Positions 32,940-43,200 of a DNA stretch of 64,000 bases are shown here, piece after piece. This DNA is from Symmachiella macrocystis (lineage in GTDB: Bacteria; Planctomycetota; Planctomycetia; Planctomycetales; Planctomycetaceae): NCBI RefSeq assembly GCF_007860075.1, contig NZ_SJPP01000001.1, forward strand, positions 3,259,490 to 3,323,489, given 5' to 3'. The notes under the pieces are model-generated. The model did not search any database. It was not told the DNA's origin and saw only the letters and a list, made by a program, of their open reading frames with translations. A program made the translations under genes and the position numbers. Position 1 is the stretch's first letter; each line of letters opens with the position of its first letter.

Positions 32940-33065
32940 GCCCGGCGGCGACTGGGTGCGTTTCGCAAAACCTATACTAACAACGACACAGCACAGATGG
33001 TGCGGCAATATGTCTTGCACCGCTCGAAAAGTAGAGGAGCAATGCTCCTTGAGGTGTACTCCATT

Positions 33066-33461
33066 ATGATGACAGATCCGATTGCCGACATGCTCACGCG
33101 AATCCGTAATGCGGTGTCGATTGAGCGCGCATTCGTCGACGTACCCCTTTCGAAAGAGAAACGGGGAATTGCCGATGTGTTGCAACGCGAAGGCTATATT
33201 TGGGATTACGAAATAATCGAACAGCAGCCTTGCAGTGCCATGCGGATCCATCTGAAATACGGTCCCAACGGCGAACGTGTGATTCAAAAAATCGATCGCG
33301 TCAGCAAGCCGGGACGCCGGGTCTATTTGGGTGTCAACGACTTGCCGGAAATTCTGCAAGGCATGGGCATCAGCGTCGTTTCGACGAACAAAGGTTTGTT
33401 GAGCAACCGCGAAGCCAAGGAACAGTTGGTCGGCGGCGAAGTGCTGTGCAGTATTTGGTAG
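33066..33461 (+). CDS. rpsH: 30S ribosomal protein uS8
   Basis: 131 residues starting MMTDPIADMLTRIRNAVSIE. The C-terminal RNA-binding SVVSTNKGLLSNREAKEQLV is intact. S8 organises the 16S central domain and in E. coli represses the spc operon. GAGGTG lies nine bases before the first ATG of the pair; the second ATG is a possible start. Confidence 0.95.
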   Translation: MMTDPIADMLTRIRNAVSIERAFVDVPLSKEKRGIADVLQREGYIWDYEIIEQQPCSAMRIHLKYGPNGERVIQKIDRVSKPGRRVYLGVNDLPEILQGMGISVVSTNKGLLSNREAKEQLVGGEVLCSIW

Positions 33462-33573
33462 CGGGTCTCCCCGCCGCTGCGGCATTATCGTTCTTGTCAG
33501 ACGCAAGTAAAAACAGTTGACGGATCCGAGCCCTGAGGGCCGGTTTCGGTAAAAAAGAAGAAGGCAAAGTATC

Positions 33574-34122
33574 ATGTCAAGAATCGGGAAAAAACCGATT
33601 GCGGTCCCCGATGCTGTCGAAGTATCGATCAATGGCACCGTCGTTACGGTGAAAGGCCCCAACGGCGAATTGACGTTGGACCATCATCCATCCGTTTCGG
33701 TCAGTTTTGATGGTGACTCCAAGCAACTCGTGGTGGAGAACCCCACCGATTTGCGCGACAATCGCAAGTTCCACGGGCTGACCCGTAGCTTGTTGAATAA
33801 CATGGTGGCCGGCGTCACGACATATTTCGAAAAGAAATTGGACATCGTGGGTGTCGGCTACCAAGCCACAATCGACGGTACGAAGCTCTGCTTGCAGGTT
33901 GGGTTTGCGAACGTTGTCGAATTGCCGATTCCCGCAAATGTCGACTGCTCATTGCCCAGTAATATTCAGATCGCCCTGAAGAGTGCTGACAAGCAAGCGG
34001 TGGGACAGTTCGCCGCTGAAATCCGCCGCGTCCGCCCGCCTGAGCCTTACAAAGGCAAGGGAATCCGGTACCAGAACGAACAGGTTCGTCGGAAAGCCGG
34101 TAAGGCGTTGGCCAGCGGCTGA
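33574..34122 (+). CDS. rplF: 50S ribosomal protein uL6
   Basis: 182 residues. MSRIGKKPIAVPDAVEVSIN opens it and RRVRPPEPYKGKGIRYQNEQ marks the C-terminal RNA-binding domain. It contacts the sarcin-ricin loop region. Strong AGAAGAAGG upstream. Followed by rplR. Confidence 0.97.
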   Translation: MSRIGKKPIAVPDAVEVSINGTVVTVKGPNGELTLDHHPSVSVSFDGDSKQLVVENPTDLRDNRKFHGLTRSLLNNMVAGVTTYFEKKLDIVGVGYQATIDGTKLCLQVGFANVVELPIPANVDCSLPSNIQIALKSADKQAVGQFAAEIRRVRPPEPYKGKGIRYQNEQVRRKAGKALASG

Positions 34123-34206
34123 TGCGGTGATGTTTGTCTTTAAATGGTTTGCGATGTTTCTGGTCAGTGAAAAACAGGGCCGATCGGTAGGAAAGTTAGC
34201 AGTTCG

Positions 34207-34575
34207 ATGAAATACATAGCCCAAGTCAATAAACAGCGTAGCCGTCGTCGCTTTCGCGTTCGCAACAAGATTCGTGCGACCACATCGCGGCCGCGAGTTT
34301 CGGTCTACCGCAGCAACAAGCACATTTATGCCCAGATTATTGATGACGTCGCAGGACGTTCGTTGATTTCCGCGAGTACGCGTGAAGCGGGCATTTGTGC
34401 TGATGGTGAAAATGGCGGGAACGTCGCAGCGGCTTCAAAGGTCGGTGAAGCGTTGGCCAAAAAAGCTCTCGAAGCTGGAATCACCCAGGTCGCCTTTGAT
34501 CGCGGATTGTACAAATACCATGGTCGTGTCGCCGCTTTGGCCGACGCGGCTCGTCAGGGTGGGTTAGATTTTTAA
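34207..34575 (+). CDS. rplR: 50S ribosomal protein uL18
   Basis: 122 residues. [20 protein letters not shown] and [20 protein letters not shown] match L18, which carries 5S rRNA into the large subunit with L5. The basic N-terminus [16 protein letters not shown] is complete. Confidence 0.96.
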   Translation: MKYIAQVNKQRSRRRFRVRNKIRATTSRPRVSVYRSNKHIYAQIIDDVAGRSLISASTREAGICADGENGGNVAAASKVGEALAKKALEAGITQVAFDRGLYKYHGRVAALADAARQGGLDF

Positions 34576-34706
34576 TCGACCCGGTTTTTAAATAGTTCAG
34601 ACATGCCATTTCCAAATTCGATGGCAATTTCGCCGCTGTGAGGCTGGCGACAATCGAGTGTGGAAACGAGTTTTTAAATCACGTAAAGGCTTTGGAGTAA
34701 TTCGCC

Positions 34707-35186
34707 GTGTCGACAGACAACCGATCAGATGGCAAAGAAAAAGTCGTGCAAATTCGCCGGTGCTCGTGCGTAGTCAAAGGTGGCCGTCGCTTCAGCTTTA
34801 CCGCGCTGGTTGTCAATGGTGACGGCAAGGGCGGCGTCTCCTACGGATATGGGAAGGCGACCGAAGTTCCGCTTGCCGTAGATAAAGCCAATAAGAACTG
34901 CCATCGTCACTCATCGCGAGTGAACGTGACCGGAACGACGATTCCGCATGCGGTGGTTGGTCGCTTTGGAGCGGCCCGCGTGTTGCTCATGCCGGCACGA
35001 CCGGGAACGGGCGTGATTGCCGGTGCCAGCGTGCGTGCCGTCGTCGAAGCTGCCGGTATTCATGACATTCTCACCAAAAGCCGGGGTTCAAACAATCCCA
35101 TGAATTTGGTGAAAGCGACAATCAACGGTTTGGAACAACTTCGTACGCGAGAAGATGTCGCCCGCCTCAGAGGCGTGAACGTCTAA
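34707..35186 (+). CDS. rpsE: 30S ribosomal protein uS5
   Basis: 159 residues from a GTG start. The double-stranded-RNA-binding fold has [40 protein letters not shown] marks the C-terminal half. It helps mRNA unwinding and fidelity. The next gene is rplO; rpmD (L30), which lies between them in E. coli, is absent. Confidence 0.96.
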   Translation: MSTDNRSDGKEKVVQIRRCSCVVKGGRRFSFTALVVNGDGKGGVSYGYGKATEVPLAVDKANKNCHRHSSRVNVTGTTIPHAVVGRFGAARVLLMPARPGTGVIAGASVRAVVEAAGIHDILTKSRGSNNPMNLVKATINGLEQLRTREDVARLRGVNV

Positions 35187-35275
35187 CGTGACCGGCAGAT
35201 CGGTCCGGGGCAGTGCTGCTGTTGTCACCAAACACCTACTTATAACTTTACGAATCTTCGGAACGAAGTGTCCTC

Positions 35276-35728
35276 ATGATTATTGATGACGTCCATCGCG
35301 GAATTAAAAAGAACAAAAAGCGGAAACGCATTGGTCGTGGTCCTGGCTCGGGCAACGGTAAAACCGCAGCACGCGGTCACAATGGCTACGGCAGTCGTGC
35401 TGGTTCGTCCCAACGCATATCGTTTGAGGGGGGACAGACTCCTTTGGCGCGGCGGATTGCCAAACGGGGCTTCAATAACAAACGCTTCGCAACGAAAGTG
35501 GCGATCGTAAATGTCAGTGACCTCGAACAACGCTTCGATAGCGGTGCGACCATCGATGCGACTGCGCTGGCCGAAGCGAATTTGGCCAAGGGGCGCTTCG
35601 ATGTCATTAAAGTTCTGGGAGATGGCGACATCACCAAAAAGTTCACCGTTCGTGTCCATCGATGCTCGAAGTCGGCTGAAGAGAAGATTACCGCAGCCGG
35701 CGGCAGCATTGAAATCATCTACGCATAA
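35276..35728 (+). CDS. rplO: 50S ribosomal protein uL15
   Basis: 150 residues. The Gly/Arg-rich N-terminal extension has KRKRIGRGPGSGNGKTAARG and the C-terminal fold ends AGGSIEIIYA. It is a late-assembly 50S protein threading into 23S rRNA. A 251-base gap separates it from secY. Confidence 0.96.
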   Translation: MIIDDVHRGIKKNKKRKRIGRGPGSGNGKTAARGHNGYGSRAGSSQRISFEGGQTPLARRIAKRGFNNKRFATKVAIVNVSDLEQRFDSGATIDATALAEANLAKGRFDVIKVLGDGDITKKFTVRVHRCSKSAEEKITAAGGSIEIIYA

Positions 35729-35979
35729 GTGAAGGCAGCCGAGCCGCCATGGCGATCTGGGCTTCCCTCTGAGGAATATTGATAATAAAGTTCACCGACG
35801 CCGGAGTTCGCGTCGACCGGGCCGATTTGCTGTTGGCCCGCTGTTGATGTTCGCCGTCGTTGGTATTTTTTGTAATGTGGGTGCTGCTAATTTCTTGCAC
35901 CCCTTGACGGCCGGCACCTTGACAACACAAACTGCGGCGAAGTTTGGCATAATCATTCCTCGGAGAGGAATCGGAAACG

Positions 35980-37338
35980 ATGTTTGAAAAACTGATTACT
36001 GTTTTCAAAATCCCGGAGTTGCGTCGGAAGATCGTTCTGACTGCGACACTGCTTGCGGTGTACCGTATGGGGTTTTGGGTACCGTTGCCGATTGTCGATC
36101 AACAAGCCCTGGCCGATAAGATGGAAAATCTGGCCACCGGTGGCGGGATCGGACAAGCGCTGCAGATCGTTCAACTATTTTCCGCATCGAATATCGGCAT
36201 GAGCACGATCTTCGGTCTGGGGATTATGCCCTATATCTCCGCCTCGATTATCTTCCAGTTGATGGGCAGTGTTTATCCGCCTTTGGAAAAACTGCAAAAG
36301 GAAGGGGAATCGGGTCGTAAGAAAATCAATGAATATACACGGTACGCGACAGTCGTACTCTGTTTAATCCAAAGCTACTTTTGGGTCAAAACAATATCCG
36401 GCTGGGGGACGATCATCCCCGACTATAACAATTTCTTTGGCCATATGGTGGCCACGATCACCATGACGGCCGGCACGATCTTCCTGATGTGGATAGGTGA
36501 GCAAATCGATGAATACGGGATCGGCAACGGGATCAGCTTGCTGATTATGGCGGGGATTTTGGCCCGTATGCCCGACGCTGCGATCCAGTTGTTGCGTCCG
36601 GCCATGGAAAACGGAGTCGCTCTCGGGTCCGACTCGGGAATTGAAAAACTGCTTGTCTTGGCGGTGTTATTTGTTGTGGTGGTGGGGTCAGTGGTCTTTA
36701 TGACGCAAGGCCAGCGCAAGATCCCCACACAAAGCGCCAAGCACGTCCGCGGTCGTCGCGTTTACGGTGGACAACGACAATTCCTGCCTTTGCGGGTGAA
36801 CCAAGCCGGCGTGATGCCGATCATCTTCGCCTCAAGTTTGTTGATGATCCCCATGATTGGTTTCGGCCAGTTGGCCAAGTGGTTCGACTCGGTGATTTGG
36901 TCCGATCTGGCCGCGGCGTTCAGCGGTGCGGGACGCGGATTTTTGTACAACATTAGCTACGTCGGTTTGATTTATTTCTTCTGTTATTTCTGGACCGCCA
37001 TCACGTTCAATCCCAAGGATATGGCGAACAACCTCAAAGATTACGGCAGCTTTATTCCCGGGTATCGTCCAGGGAAACGGACTGCCGAGTATTTGGAACG
37101 CGTGATGGTGCGGATCACTTATGTCGGGGCTGCATTCTTGGCGGTCGTGGCCGTGATTCCGACAGTCATCGCTTCGGTTATGGGAATCGACTTTATGGTG
37201 GCCAGTTTCTTTGGTGGCACCGGATTGTTGATTGTTGTTTCTGTTGCTTTGGACTTAGTACAAAAAATTGACAGCCACCTCGTGATGCGGAATTACTCGG
37301 GCTTGTTGGATTCCGATGATTCCCGCGCTGCGTCCTAA
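35980..37338 (+). CDS. secY: Preprotein translocase subunit SecY
   Basis: 452 residues with about ten membrane segments, forming the protein-conducting channel with SecE. STIFGLGIMPYISASIIFQL and the cytoplasmic loop with FNPKDMANNLKDYGSFIPGY and RPGKRTAEYLERV are family signatures. GGAGAGG precedes the ATG. It follows rplO as in most bacteria; adk does not follow, but map does. Confidence 0.97.
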   Translation: MFEKLITVFKIPELRRKIVLTATLLAVYRMGFWVPLPIVDQQALADKMENLATGGGIGQALQIVQLFSASNIGMSTIFGLGIMPYISASIIFQLMGSVYPPLEKLQKEGESGRKKINEYTRYATVVLCLIQSYFWVKTISGWGTIIPDYNNFFGHMVATITMTAGTIFLMWIGEQIDEYGIGNGISLLIMAGILARMPDAAIQLLRPAMENGVALGSDSGIEKLLVLAVLFVVVVGSVVFMTQGQRKIPTQSAKHVRGRRVYGGQRQFLPLRVNQAGVMPIIFASSLLMIPMIGFGQLAKWFDSVIWSDLAAAFSGAGRGFLYNISYVGLIYFFCYFWTAITFNPKDMANNLKDYGSFIPGYRPGKRTAEYLERVMVRITYVGAAFLAVVAVIPTVIASVMGIDFMVASFFGGTGLLIVVSVALDLVQKIDSHLVMRNYSGLLDSDDSRAAS

Positions 37339-37540
37339 CTTTCCCCCCGTGGGAATGACTGGGCTGCGGTGGATAACGCATCACGCCGAATGGAGTGGCG
37401 TCGGGGCAAAGTACTATTTCCAATCATTACATTGAGCACGGACCGGAACTAGCGTTGGTTTGGTCCATGTCGGGTTGCGGGGTGCTTTCCCAGTTTCCAT
37501 TTCATACGGATCAGCGCGAACCGAATGAGTTGGCTAACCC

Positions 37541-38305
37541 GTGATAGTTTTGAAGAGCCCAGCTGAGATTGAAAAGATGCGTGAGGCGGGCCTTGTTGTG
37601 GCTCGGGCGCATCGAGCGGTTGGGAAAATTGTATCACCTGGGGTGAGTACCAGGCAAATTGACGACGCTGTGGAACGCGTGTTCGCAAAACACAATGCCA
37701 CACCGTTGTTCAAAGGGGTTCCCGGAGTCGTCCCCTTTCCGGCGGCAACGTGTATTTCGGTCAACGACGAAGTCGTTCATGGAATTCCATCGGACCGCCG
37801 GCTCGAGGAAGGCGATTTAGTAAGCGTCGACACCGGTTGTCGCTTGGACGGGTGGTGTGGAGATGCCGCTTGGACCTATGCGGTGGGCCGCGTCGACGAA
37901 GAGAAACAAAAATTGATGGCGGCGGGTCAGTCGACTCTGACGACCGCCATTGACGAGTTGCAGCGTCAACAGACTTGGGCGGGGGTCGCCGAGGTCATGG
38001 AATCGACTGTGAAGGATGCGGGGTTTTCGGTCGTCGAAGAACTCGTGGGGCACGGAATTGGCCGGGAAATGCATGAAGATCCGCAGGTCCCCAATTTCGT
38101 CACTCCTGAATTAGAAGAATATGATTTTGAACTTGTGCCCGGAATGGTGCTTGCCGTAGAGCCCATGCTCAATGCAGGGACCGCGGACGTCTGCCTGATG
38201 GACGATCACTGGACGATCGTCACAGCTGACGGTCGCCCGAGCGTGCACTATGAACATACCTTGGCCATCACAGCCGAGGGAGTCCGGATTTTAACGGCAC
38301 TCTGA
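37541..38305 (+). CDS. map: Type I methionine aminopeptidase
   Basis: 254 residues from a GTG start. It removes the initiator methionine from nascent proteins. The five metal ligands are all visible: D97, D108, H171, E207 and E238, together with H80 in VVHGIP; the first three have the same numbers as in E. coli. The loop normally reading HGDT is CGDA here, which does not touch the ligands. It stands between secY and rpmJ, a common order when infA is missing. Confidence 0.96.
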   Translation: MIVLKSPAEIEKMREAGLVVARAHRAVGKIVSPGVSTRQIDDAVERVFAKHNATPLFKGVPGVVPFPAATCISVNDEVVHGIPSDRRLEEGDLVSVDTGCRLDGWCGDAAWTYAVGRVDEEKQKLMAAGQSTLTTAIDELQRQQTWAGVAEVMESTVKDAGFSVVEELVGHGIGREMHEDPQVPNFVTPELEEYDFELVPGMVLAVEPMLNAGTADVCLMDDHWTIVTADGRPSVHYEHTLAITAEGVRILTAL

Positions 38306-38673
38306 TCTCGCCGGAGGGAAAGTTACGGTTGCGTTTGTCGCAGACCGTAAAATTGAGTGGCGATTTTCCACCACAGCGGTGGGAAAATAGGCAAAGCGGC
38401 GATTGGTTGGGGGAAATTCCGCGCTCGTGCGGACGGGAAGCTCCAAATTCGCTGAAAAGTGTGTCGTATTACTTGTTTGCCCCCTGAGGGCGTGCTTATA
38501 ATCCGGGTCAATCTAAAGAAATCAAGCAACATCCCTCCTCGGCAGGCTGACGGAGTCGCTGACCGTGTTGACCATGGGACGGGGATTTCGATCCTTGGTT
38601 GGTGTGTATCTTGCCGTTTTTTGTTTCGCGGTCAGCGAAACATCGTTGAATTACAGGAGATTCGGTTGGCGTC
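38306..38673. other. Gap between map and rpmJ with hairpins
   Basis: About 370 bases with no gene; infA (IF-1), often found here, is not present. Two imperfect hairpins occur: ACGGT/ACCGT around 38325-38350, and ATTTTCCACC/GGTGGGAAAAT at 38363-38388. Neither has a T-run, so their role is unclear. Confidence 0.5.
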
Positions 38674-38790
38674 ATGAAAGTCCGAGCCAGCGTTAAACGC
38701 ATTTGTGAAAACTGTAAGATCGTCCGCCGTAAAGGCAAGATCTACGTGATTTGTTCATCCAACCCGCGGCACAAACAGCGGCAGGGTTAA
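38674..38790 (+). CDS. rpmJ: 50S ribosomal protein bL36
   Basis: 38 residues starting [20 protein letters not shown]. The zinc ligands C11, C14, C27 and H33 of the zinc-binding form are all present. AGGAG lies upstream. It is among the last proteins to join the 50S subunit. Position before rpsM is standard. Confidence 0.96.
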   Translation: MKVRASVKRICENCKIVRRKGKIYVICSSNPRHKQRQG

Positions 38791-38944
38791 CGCCATCGTG
38801 ACGATCCGCGTAGTCGCCACCGCTGGTGGAATCGCGTGGGCCAGCATCGACTTGAGGGTCGATGGTTTCCGTATCGTCGCCGTGCCGAACTAAACTTTTT
38901 TATTAGGTGTGCGTAACCAATTCGCACAATGGAGCTGTTGTTTT

Positions 38945-39325
38945 ATGCCTCGTATTCAGGGCGTCGACATTCCCAATGACAAGCCGGTGTATATCTCGTT
39001 GACCTACCTTTACGGGGTCGGGCGAGCTTCGGCGATCAACATTTGTTACACGCTGGGTTTGGATCTGCACGCTAAGGCCAAAGATCTGACCGAAGATGAC
39101 ATCACGCGGATCGCGCATCTGCTTGAAAAAGACTATTTGACCGAAGGTCAGTTGCGACGCAAGGTGCAGCAGGATATCGCCCGTTTGCGGGATATCGGTT
39201 GTTATCGCGGCTTGCGGCATCGTCGCGGTTTGCCGGCACGGGGCCAGCGGACCAAGACCAATGCCCGGACGCGCAAAGGTGTCCGCAAAACGGTCGCCGG
39301 CAAAAAGGGTGTCAAAGACAGATAA
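38945..39325 (+). CDS. rpsM: 30S ribosomal protein uS13
   Basis: 126 residues starting MPRIQGVDIPNDKPVYISLT. GCYRGLRHRRGLPARGQRTK and the basic tail that touches tRNA are intact. The frame is open 12 codons further upstream, but the conserved start after GGAG decides it. First gene of the alpha group. Confidence 0.96.
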   Translation: MPRIQGVDIPNDKPVYISLTYLYGVGRASAINICYTLGLDLHAKAKDLTEDDITRIAHLLEKDYLTEGQLRRKVQQDIARLRDIGCYRGLRHRRGLPARGQRTKTNARTRKGVRKTVAGKKGVKDR

Positions 39326-39421
39326 CCGGTATGCTGTCGGCGTTTGCGCCGTCCTGCAATTTTTTACATATAGCGCCCCCATACACACATTTACGGAAAA
39401 CATTCCGAAGGAGAGTCCGCA

Positions 39422-39802
39422 GTGGCCAAGTCGAAACGACGCAAGGTGCGACGCAACGTCACGCGCGCTGTCGCACACATTAAGGCGACTTTCAATAACA
39501 CCACGGTGACCGTGACCGACGTCAACGGCGACGTGCTTTGCTGGGCAACCGCAGGCACGAGCGGTTTCAAAGGGAGTCGGAAAAGCACCCCCTTTGCAGC
39601 GCAGCGGGCTGCGGAAACCTGTGCCGAGCGTGCCGCCAAGTTTGGCGTGAAGGAAATCGAAGTCCGCGTTAAAGGTCCCGGGTCAGGCCGAGAAAGTGCG
39701 ATCACCGGTTTGCAGTCGTCCGGTTTGACGATCAAAGCCATTGAAGACGTGACCCCGTTGCCCCACAACGGCTGCCGTCCTCCCAAACGCCGCCGCGTTT
39801 GA
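39422..39802 (+). CDS. rpsK: 30S ribosomal protein uS11
   Basis: 126 residues from GTG after [24 protein letters not shown] and the end [12 protein letters not shown] are diagnostic. It lines the mRNA exit site with S7. The next gene is rpoA: rpsD (S4), usually between them, is absent from the 150-base gap. Confidence 0.97.
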   Translation: MAKSKRRKVRRNVTRAVAHIKATFNNTTVTVTDVNGDVLCWATAGTSGFKGSRKSTPFAAQRAAETCAERAAKFGVKEIEVRVKGPGSGRESAITGLQSSGLTIKAIEDVTPLPHNGCRPPKRRRV

Positions 39803-39952
39803 TGCGTTTGGGCGAGCGGAGTCCATCGCGCCCCTGTTCGTGATTTTTCAGCCATTGGGCCACGGTTGAAACGGCAGGCAGCGATATCACATTGAGAGTT
39901 TATGACCGAGGCGGAGTTTCGCCTTGTCATCAAGTTTGTTGGAGAGAACCAG

Positions 39953-40978
39953 ATGCGAATTCGTTGGCGTGGTTTGGAGCTTCCGAGCAAGGTCTGTCCC
40001 GAATTGGACGTGGCCAGCCCGACTTACGGCAAGTTTGTCGCCGAACCGTTTGAGCGTGGTTTCGGTGTTACGATTGGCAACAGCCTGCGGCGGATTTTAC
40101 TATCCAGCCTCGAAGGCGCTGCCTTGACAAAAGTCAAAATCCAAGGTGTGCAGCACGAGTTCACCACAATCCCCGGCGTTGTCGAGGATGTGACCGACGT
40201 GGTGTTGAACCTCAAGTCACTCGTCCTCAAGAATCACTCCGGGGACACAAAAACACTCCGCATCGAGCGTCATGAGCGCGGTGTGGTGACCGGTGCCGAT
40301 ATCATCACCGATGAAACGGTTGATGTCATCAGCAAGGATATGGTGATCGCCACCATGACCGATGACGTGCCGTTGGTGATGGAACTGACAGCACAAACCG
40401 GTCGTGGATACGTTTCGGCCAGCGAACAGTATGAGATGGAAACCGAAGTCGGTGTCATTCCGCTCGATGCTCTGTATTCGCCGGTTGTGCGGGTGCGTTA
40501 CAAAATCGAAGATACACGCGTCGGTCAAAAGACCAACTACGACAAACTGATCTTGGAGATCTGGACCGATGGCACGGTCACACCGGAAATGGCGTTGGTC
40601 GAAGCGGCCAAGATTCTCCGCAAACACCTCAACCCGTTTGTGACTTATCGCGAACCGGGTCCCGAGTTGCCGCCGGACGCCAGTTTGAAACAAATGATGG
40701 AAGCCACCGGTTACGCTCCAGTCGATACAGAACTGGAAGAAAAGCTGAACCAGTCGTTGGCCGAATTGAACCTCTCGGTTCGTGCGACCAACTGTCTGGA
40801 ATCCGAAGGAATCAATACCGTGCGGGATTTGGTGTCTCGCACGGAAGACCAATTGTTGCAAGTCCGCAATTTCGGCGAAACCACTTTGACCGAAGTTCGT
40901 GAACGGCTGGACGCCATCAACTTGCGATTGGGGATGCGTGTGCCGCAAGGCGCGCCCGGCATGCCCGCTGGTATGTAA
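39953..40978 (+). CDS. rpoA: RNA polymerase alpha subunit
   Basis: 341 residues. The N-terminal dimerisation domain has [20 protein letters not shown]; the C-terminal domain, which contacts UP elements and activators, has [20 protein letters not shown] and [14 protein letters not shown] (about 265-320). I set the start at [10 protein letters not shown] after GGAGAG with a 7-base spacer; an ATG 17 codons upstream is possible but less well placed. Followed by rplQ. Confidence 0.95.
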   Translation: MRIRWRGLELPSKVCPELDVASPTYGKFVAEPFERGFGVTIGNSLRRILLSSLEGAALTKVKIQGVQHEFTTIPGVVEDVTDVVLNLKSLVLKNHSGDTKTLRIERHERGVVTGADIITDETVDVISKDMVIATMTDDVPLVMELTAQTGRGYVSASEQYEMETEVGVIPLDALYSPVVRVRYKIEDTRVGQKTNYDKLILEIWTDGTVTPEMALVEAAKILRKHLNPFVTYREPGPELPPDASLKQMMEATGYAPVDTELEEKLNQSLAELNLSVRATNCLESEGINTVRDLVSRTEDQLLQVRNFGETTLTEVRERLDAINLRLGMRVPQGAPGMPAGM

Positions 40979-41080
40979 CACGGACTTTGTAATAAACACC
41001 GAAACGGTTTGGATTTCCACTGACGAGTCATCGCCGGTTTCGCGCAACTGTAATACTGATCGAAGACTGAAGAGAGTCCC

Positions 41081-41824
41081 ATGCGTCACCGAATGAAAGG
41101 CCGCAAGCTCGGCCGCAATGCATCACACCGCCGCGCGATGTTTCGCAACATGGCCACCAGCCTGATCTGCTCTGTCCGCGTGGATGAAGATGATCCGCAG
41201 GCGCCCAAGGTTCCCGGACGGATTGTGACAACCGTGGCCAAGGCCAAGGAACTCCGCCCGTACGTCGAAAAACTGGTCACCATGGCTCGTAAGTCATTGG
41301 CCCATACCGAACGCGCTGCCGAGTTCAGCACCTCCGCCGATCGCAACACCGAAGAGTGGAAGAGTTGGCGGAATTCGGAAGAGTGGAACAAGTGGAATCA
41401 AGCGATTGCACCGGCCGTCAACTATCGTCGTCGTGCGTTCGCCCTGTTGCGCGATAAAACGGCCGTCGATGTTTTGTTCGCCGAATTGGCTGAACGGTTT
41501 GAAGATCGCCCCGGGGGATACACCCGTGTGATTCGATTGGCCGATGTTCGTCTCGGTGATGCCGGTGAACAGGCATTGATCGAATTCGTTGGCGAACGTG
41601 ACCGCGTCACGAGCAAACAAGCTGCGGCCCCCATGGTCGTTGAAGATGACGAAACCGAGGCCGGCACGGAAGACAACGCCGACACGGAAGACAACGCCGA
41701 CACGGAAAGCGAAACCGCAGTTGACGAATCGGCCGCCGGAAGCGAAACTTCCGAGACTGAGGCGGAAACAGCAGAGGTCGCTGGTGAGGAACCGGCGGAC
41801 GATGACAAAAAGGCTGAAGCATAA
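41081..41824 (+). CDS. rplQ: 50S ribosomal protein bL17 with insertion and acidic tail
   Basis: 247 residues, about twice the usual 120. The core begins [20 protein letters not shown] and includes [17 protein letters not shown]. About 35 residues containing [13 protein letters not shown] are inserted after the AHTERAAEF segment. The last 60 residues are almost entirely Glu, Asp, Ala, Thr and Ser, including a perfect TEDNAD duplication. Such a polyanionic tail on an rRNA-binding protein is unusual; it might act in assembly or be disordered. Last ribosomal gene of the cluster. Confidence 0.93.
   Translation: MRHRMKGRKLGRNASHRRAMFRNMATSLICSVRVDEDDPQAPKVPGRIVTTVAKAKELRPYVEKLVTMARKSLAHTERAAEFSTSADRNTEEWKSWRNSEEWNKWNQAIAPAVNYRRRAFALLRDKTAVDVLFAELAERFEDRPGGYTRVIRLADVRLGDAGEQALIEFVGERDRVTSKQAAAPMVVEDDETEAGTEDNADTEDNADTESETAVDESAAGSETSETEAETAEVAGEEPADDDKKAEA
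41666..41701 (+). repeat. 18-base tandem repeat inside rplQ
   Basis: ACGGAAGACAACGCCGAC occurs twice in direct tandem (41666-41683, 41684-41701), with a third partial ACGGAA after it. It encodes TEDNAD twice in the acidic tail of L17 and marks a recent slippage expansion. Confidence 0.85.
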
Positions 41825-41891
41825 TCAACGCGACGCGCGGATCATCCTGCCGCGTCGCCCCCGCCCAGTTGAGAAAGGATTCTCAACAAAT

Positions 41892-42482
41892 ATGGCCAAC
41901 CGCGGATTTGATTTTAGCTGGGCAATGGAACAACTCTGCCGCGACATCGTCGGCAGGCTCGATGAATTCTCGCATGTGCGGATGGACCAAGTAGCCGTCA
42001 CCTTCGCACAAGCCCGCCGCCGCGTCCCTTATGGACTGCAGGCCAAACTGACCCCCATGCGCTTCGAAGGGGGATCGCTGACGACCTCCCGCTATGGCCG
42101 GGAATGGACGGTCCAACGGCTGTACGATCACAGCGGCGAAAATGAGTACCTCTACATACTCACGTTCTACCTGCCGCGGTTTTTAGATCATGACTTTCGT
42201 GAAAAGATGATCACGATCGTCCATGAATTGCACCACATCAGCCCCCATTTCGACGGAGACATCCGCCGACATTCCGGCCGGTACCACGTGCATTCGCACA
42301 GCCAAAAAGAATACGACGCAATGTGCGCCCGCTTGGTGGATCAATACTTAAAGCAAAAGCCGCCAGCCGCGCAGCATAAGTTCCTCAAAACCGACTTTCG
42401 CAAACTCGCCAAACAACACGGCGGAGTCGTCGGCATCCGCCTGCCCGTGCCCAAGCTGATTCCGTTGCGGGAATCGGCGTGA
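41892..42482 (+). CDS. Putative zinc metallopeptidase-like protein
   Basis: 196 residues. IVHELHHISPHFDGDIRRHS contains a HExxH motif (HELHH) with further histidines and RYHVHSHSQKEYD downstream that could supply a third zinc ligand. There is no signal peptide, so it is probably cytoplasmic. The N-terminal half has no family I recognise. AAAGGA lies upstream of the ATG. It starts 67 bases after rplQ in the same direction and may be the last gene of that transcript. Enzyme activity is an inference from the motif only. Confidence 0.7.
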   Translation: MANRGFDFSWAMEQLCRDIVGRLDEFSHVRMDQVAVTFAQARRRVPYGLQAKLTPMRFEGGSLTTSRYGREWTVQRLYDHSGENEYLYILTFYLPRFLDHDFREKMITIVHELHHISPHFDGDIRRHSGRYHVHSHSQKEYDAMCARLVDQYLKQKPPAAQHKFLKTDFRKLAKQHGGVVGIRLPVPKLIPLRESA

Positions 42483-42516
42483 AGCGGGGATTTTCGGTAC
42501 CGGAAATGCAACCGCG

Positions 42517-43131
42517 TTAAAATGCGCCGCCAACGATTGACTTTGGCGCTGCCGGCATCTCGCCTATTAGTCTTCGTGCAACATATTTGAAGACTTTCTC
42601 GTGTGCTGTTCCTGCGACGGCGCCCGGTCCGGCTTCTATGAAGCACCACTCACCTCGAACGTCGCGCACGAAATCTGCGGCAATCAATCGAGATCGAAAA
42701 GGACCAGCGATTGAAGCAGCCATTGCTTTTAATTGACGCAAATCTCGTGTTGTTGGTGGAAATCCGTTGGGCTCTGCGACGGCATCCAGATAGTGAAAAC
42801 TCCACGCTACCGGTTCACCGTCAATAATCCATGTGCGGATTTCTTGTGGTACATCGCCGTACATCCAATGACCGGCAACGGCGATATCCAGCCATTGACG
42901 GGCAATGATCGGCTTGTCCCAGCCAAAACTCCGCCTGAGGAGTTGAGCTTCGTCTTTCAATTCCTTGAGGTCCGCCACCTTTGACTGCTGACCGCCGCGC
43001 TTCCACGATGACTTTGGCGTTCGTACAAAAAGTGGAAATGTCAGATCGTTGGGTATTTCATCATCAAGACCAATCACCCAGGTCGTTGGCATCGGGACTT
43101 GAATGTTATGTTGTTCAAGTTTTCCGAGCAC
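42517..43131 (-). CDS. ATP-grasp domain protein, probably damaged at the 5' end
   Basis: 204 residues from a GTG. PTTWVIGLDDEIPNDLTFPLFVRTP, cut here to its key parts PTTW and FPLFVR, begins the ATP-grasp N lobe; SRLIAADFVRD and WCFIEAGPG are its metal-binding end, as in DUF4343-type ATP-grasp ligases. The GTG has no ribosome-binding site. The frame stays open upstream through DRPEERRELIGLDDV to a TGA at 43201-43203, and the 54-codon reading frame before that TGA is in the same phase. Either one gene of about 281 residues has gained a stop, or this is a second cistron with a poor start. Confidence 0.6.
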   Translation of the reverse strand: MLGKLEQHNIQVPMPTTWVIGLDDEIPNDLTFPLFVRTPKSSWKRGGQQSKVADLKELKDEAQLLRRSFGWDKPIIARQWLDIAVAGHWMYGDVPQEIRTWIIDGEPVAWSFHYLDAVAEPNGFPPTTRDLRQLKAMAASIAGPFRSRLIAADFVRDVRGEWCFIEAGPGAVAGTAHEKVFKYVARRLIGEMPAAPKSIVGGAF

Positions 43132-43200
43132 ATCGTCTAAGCCAATAAGCTCCCGGCGTTCTTCCGGGCGATCATGAATGTGGGGACGATCACCGACTTG

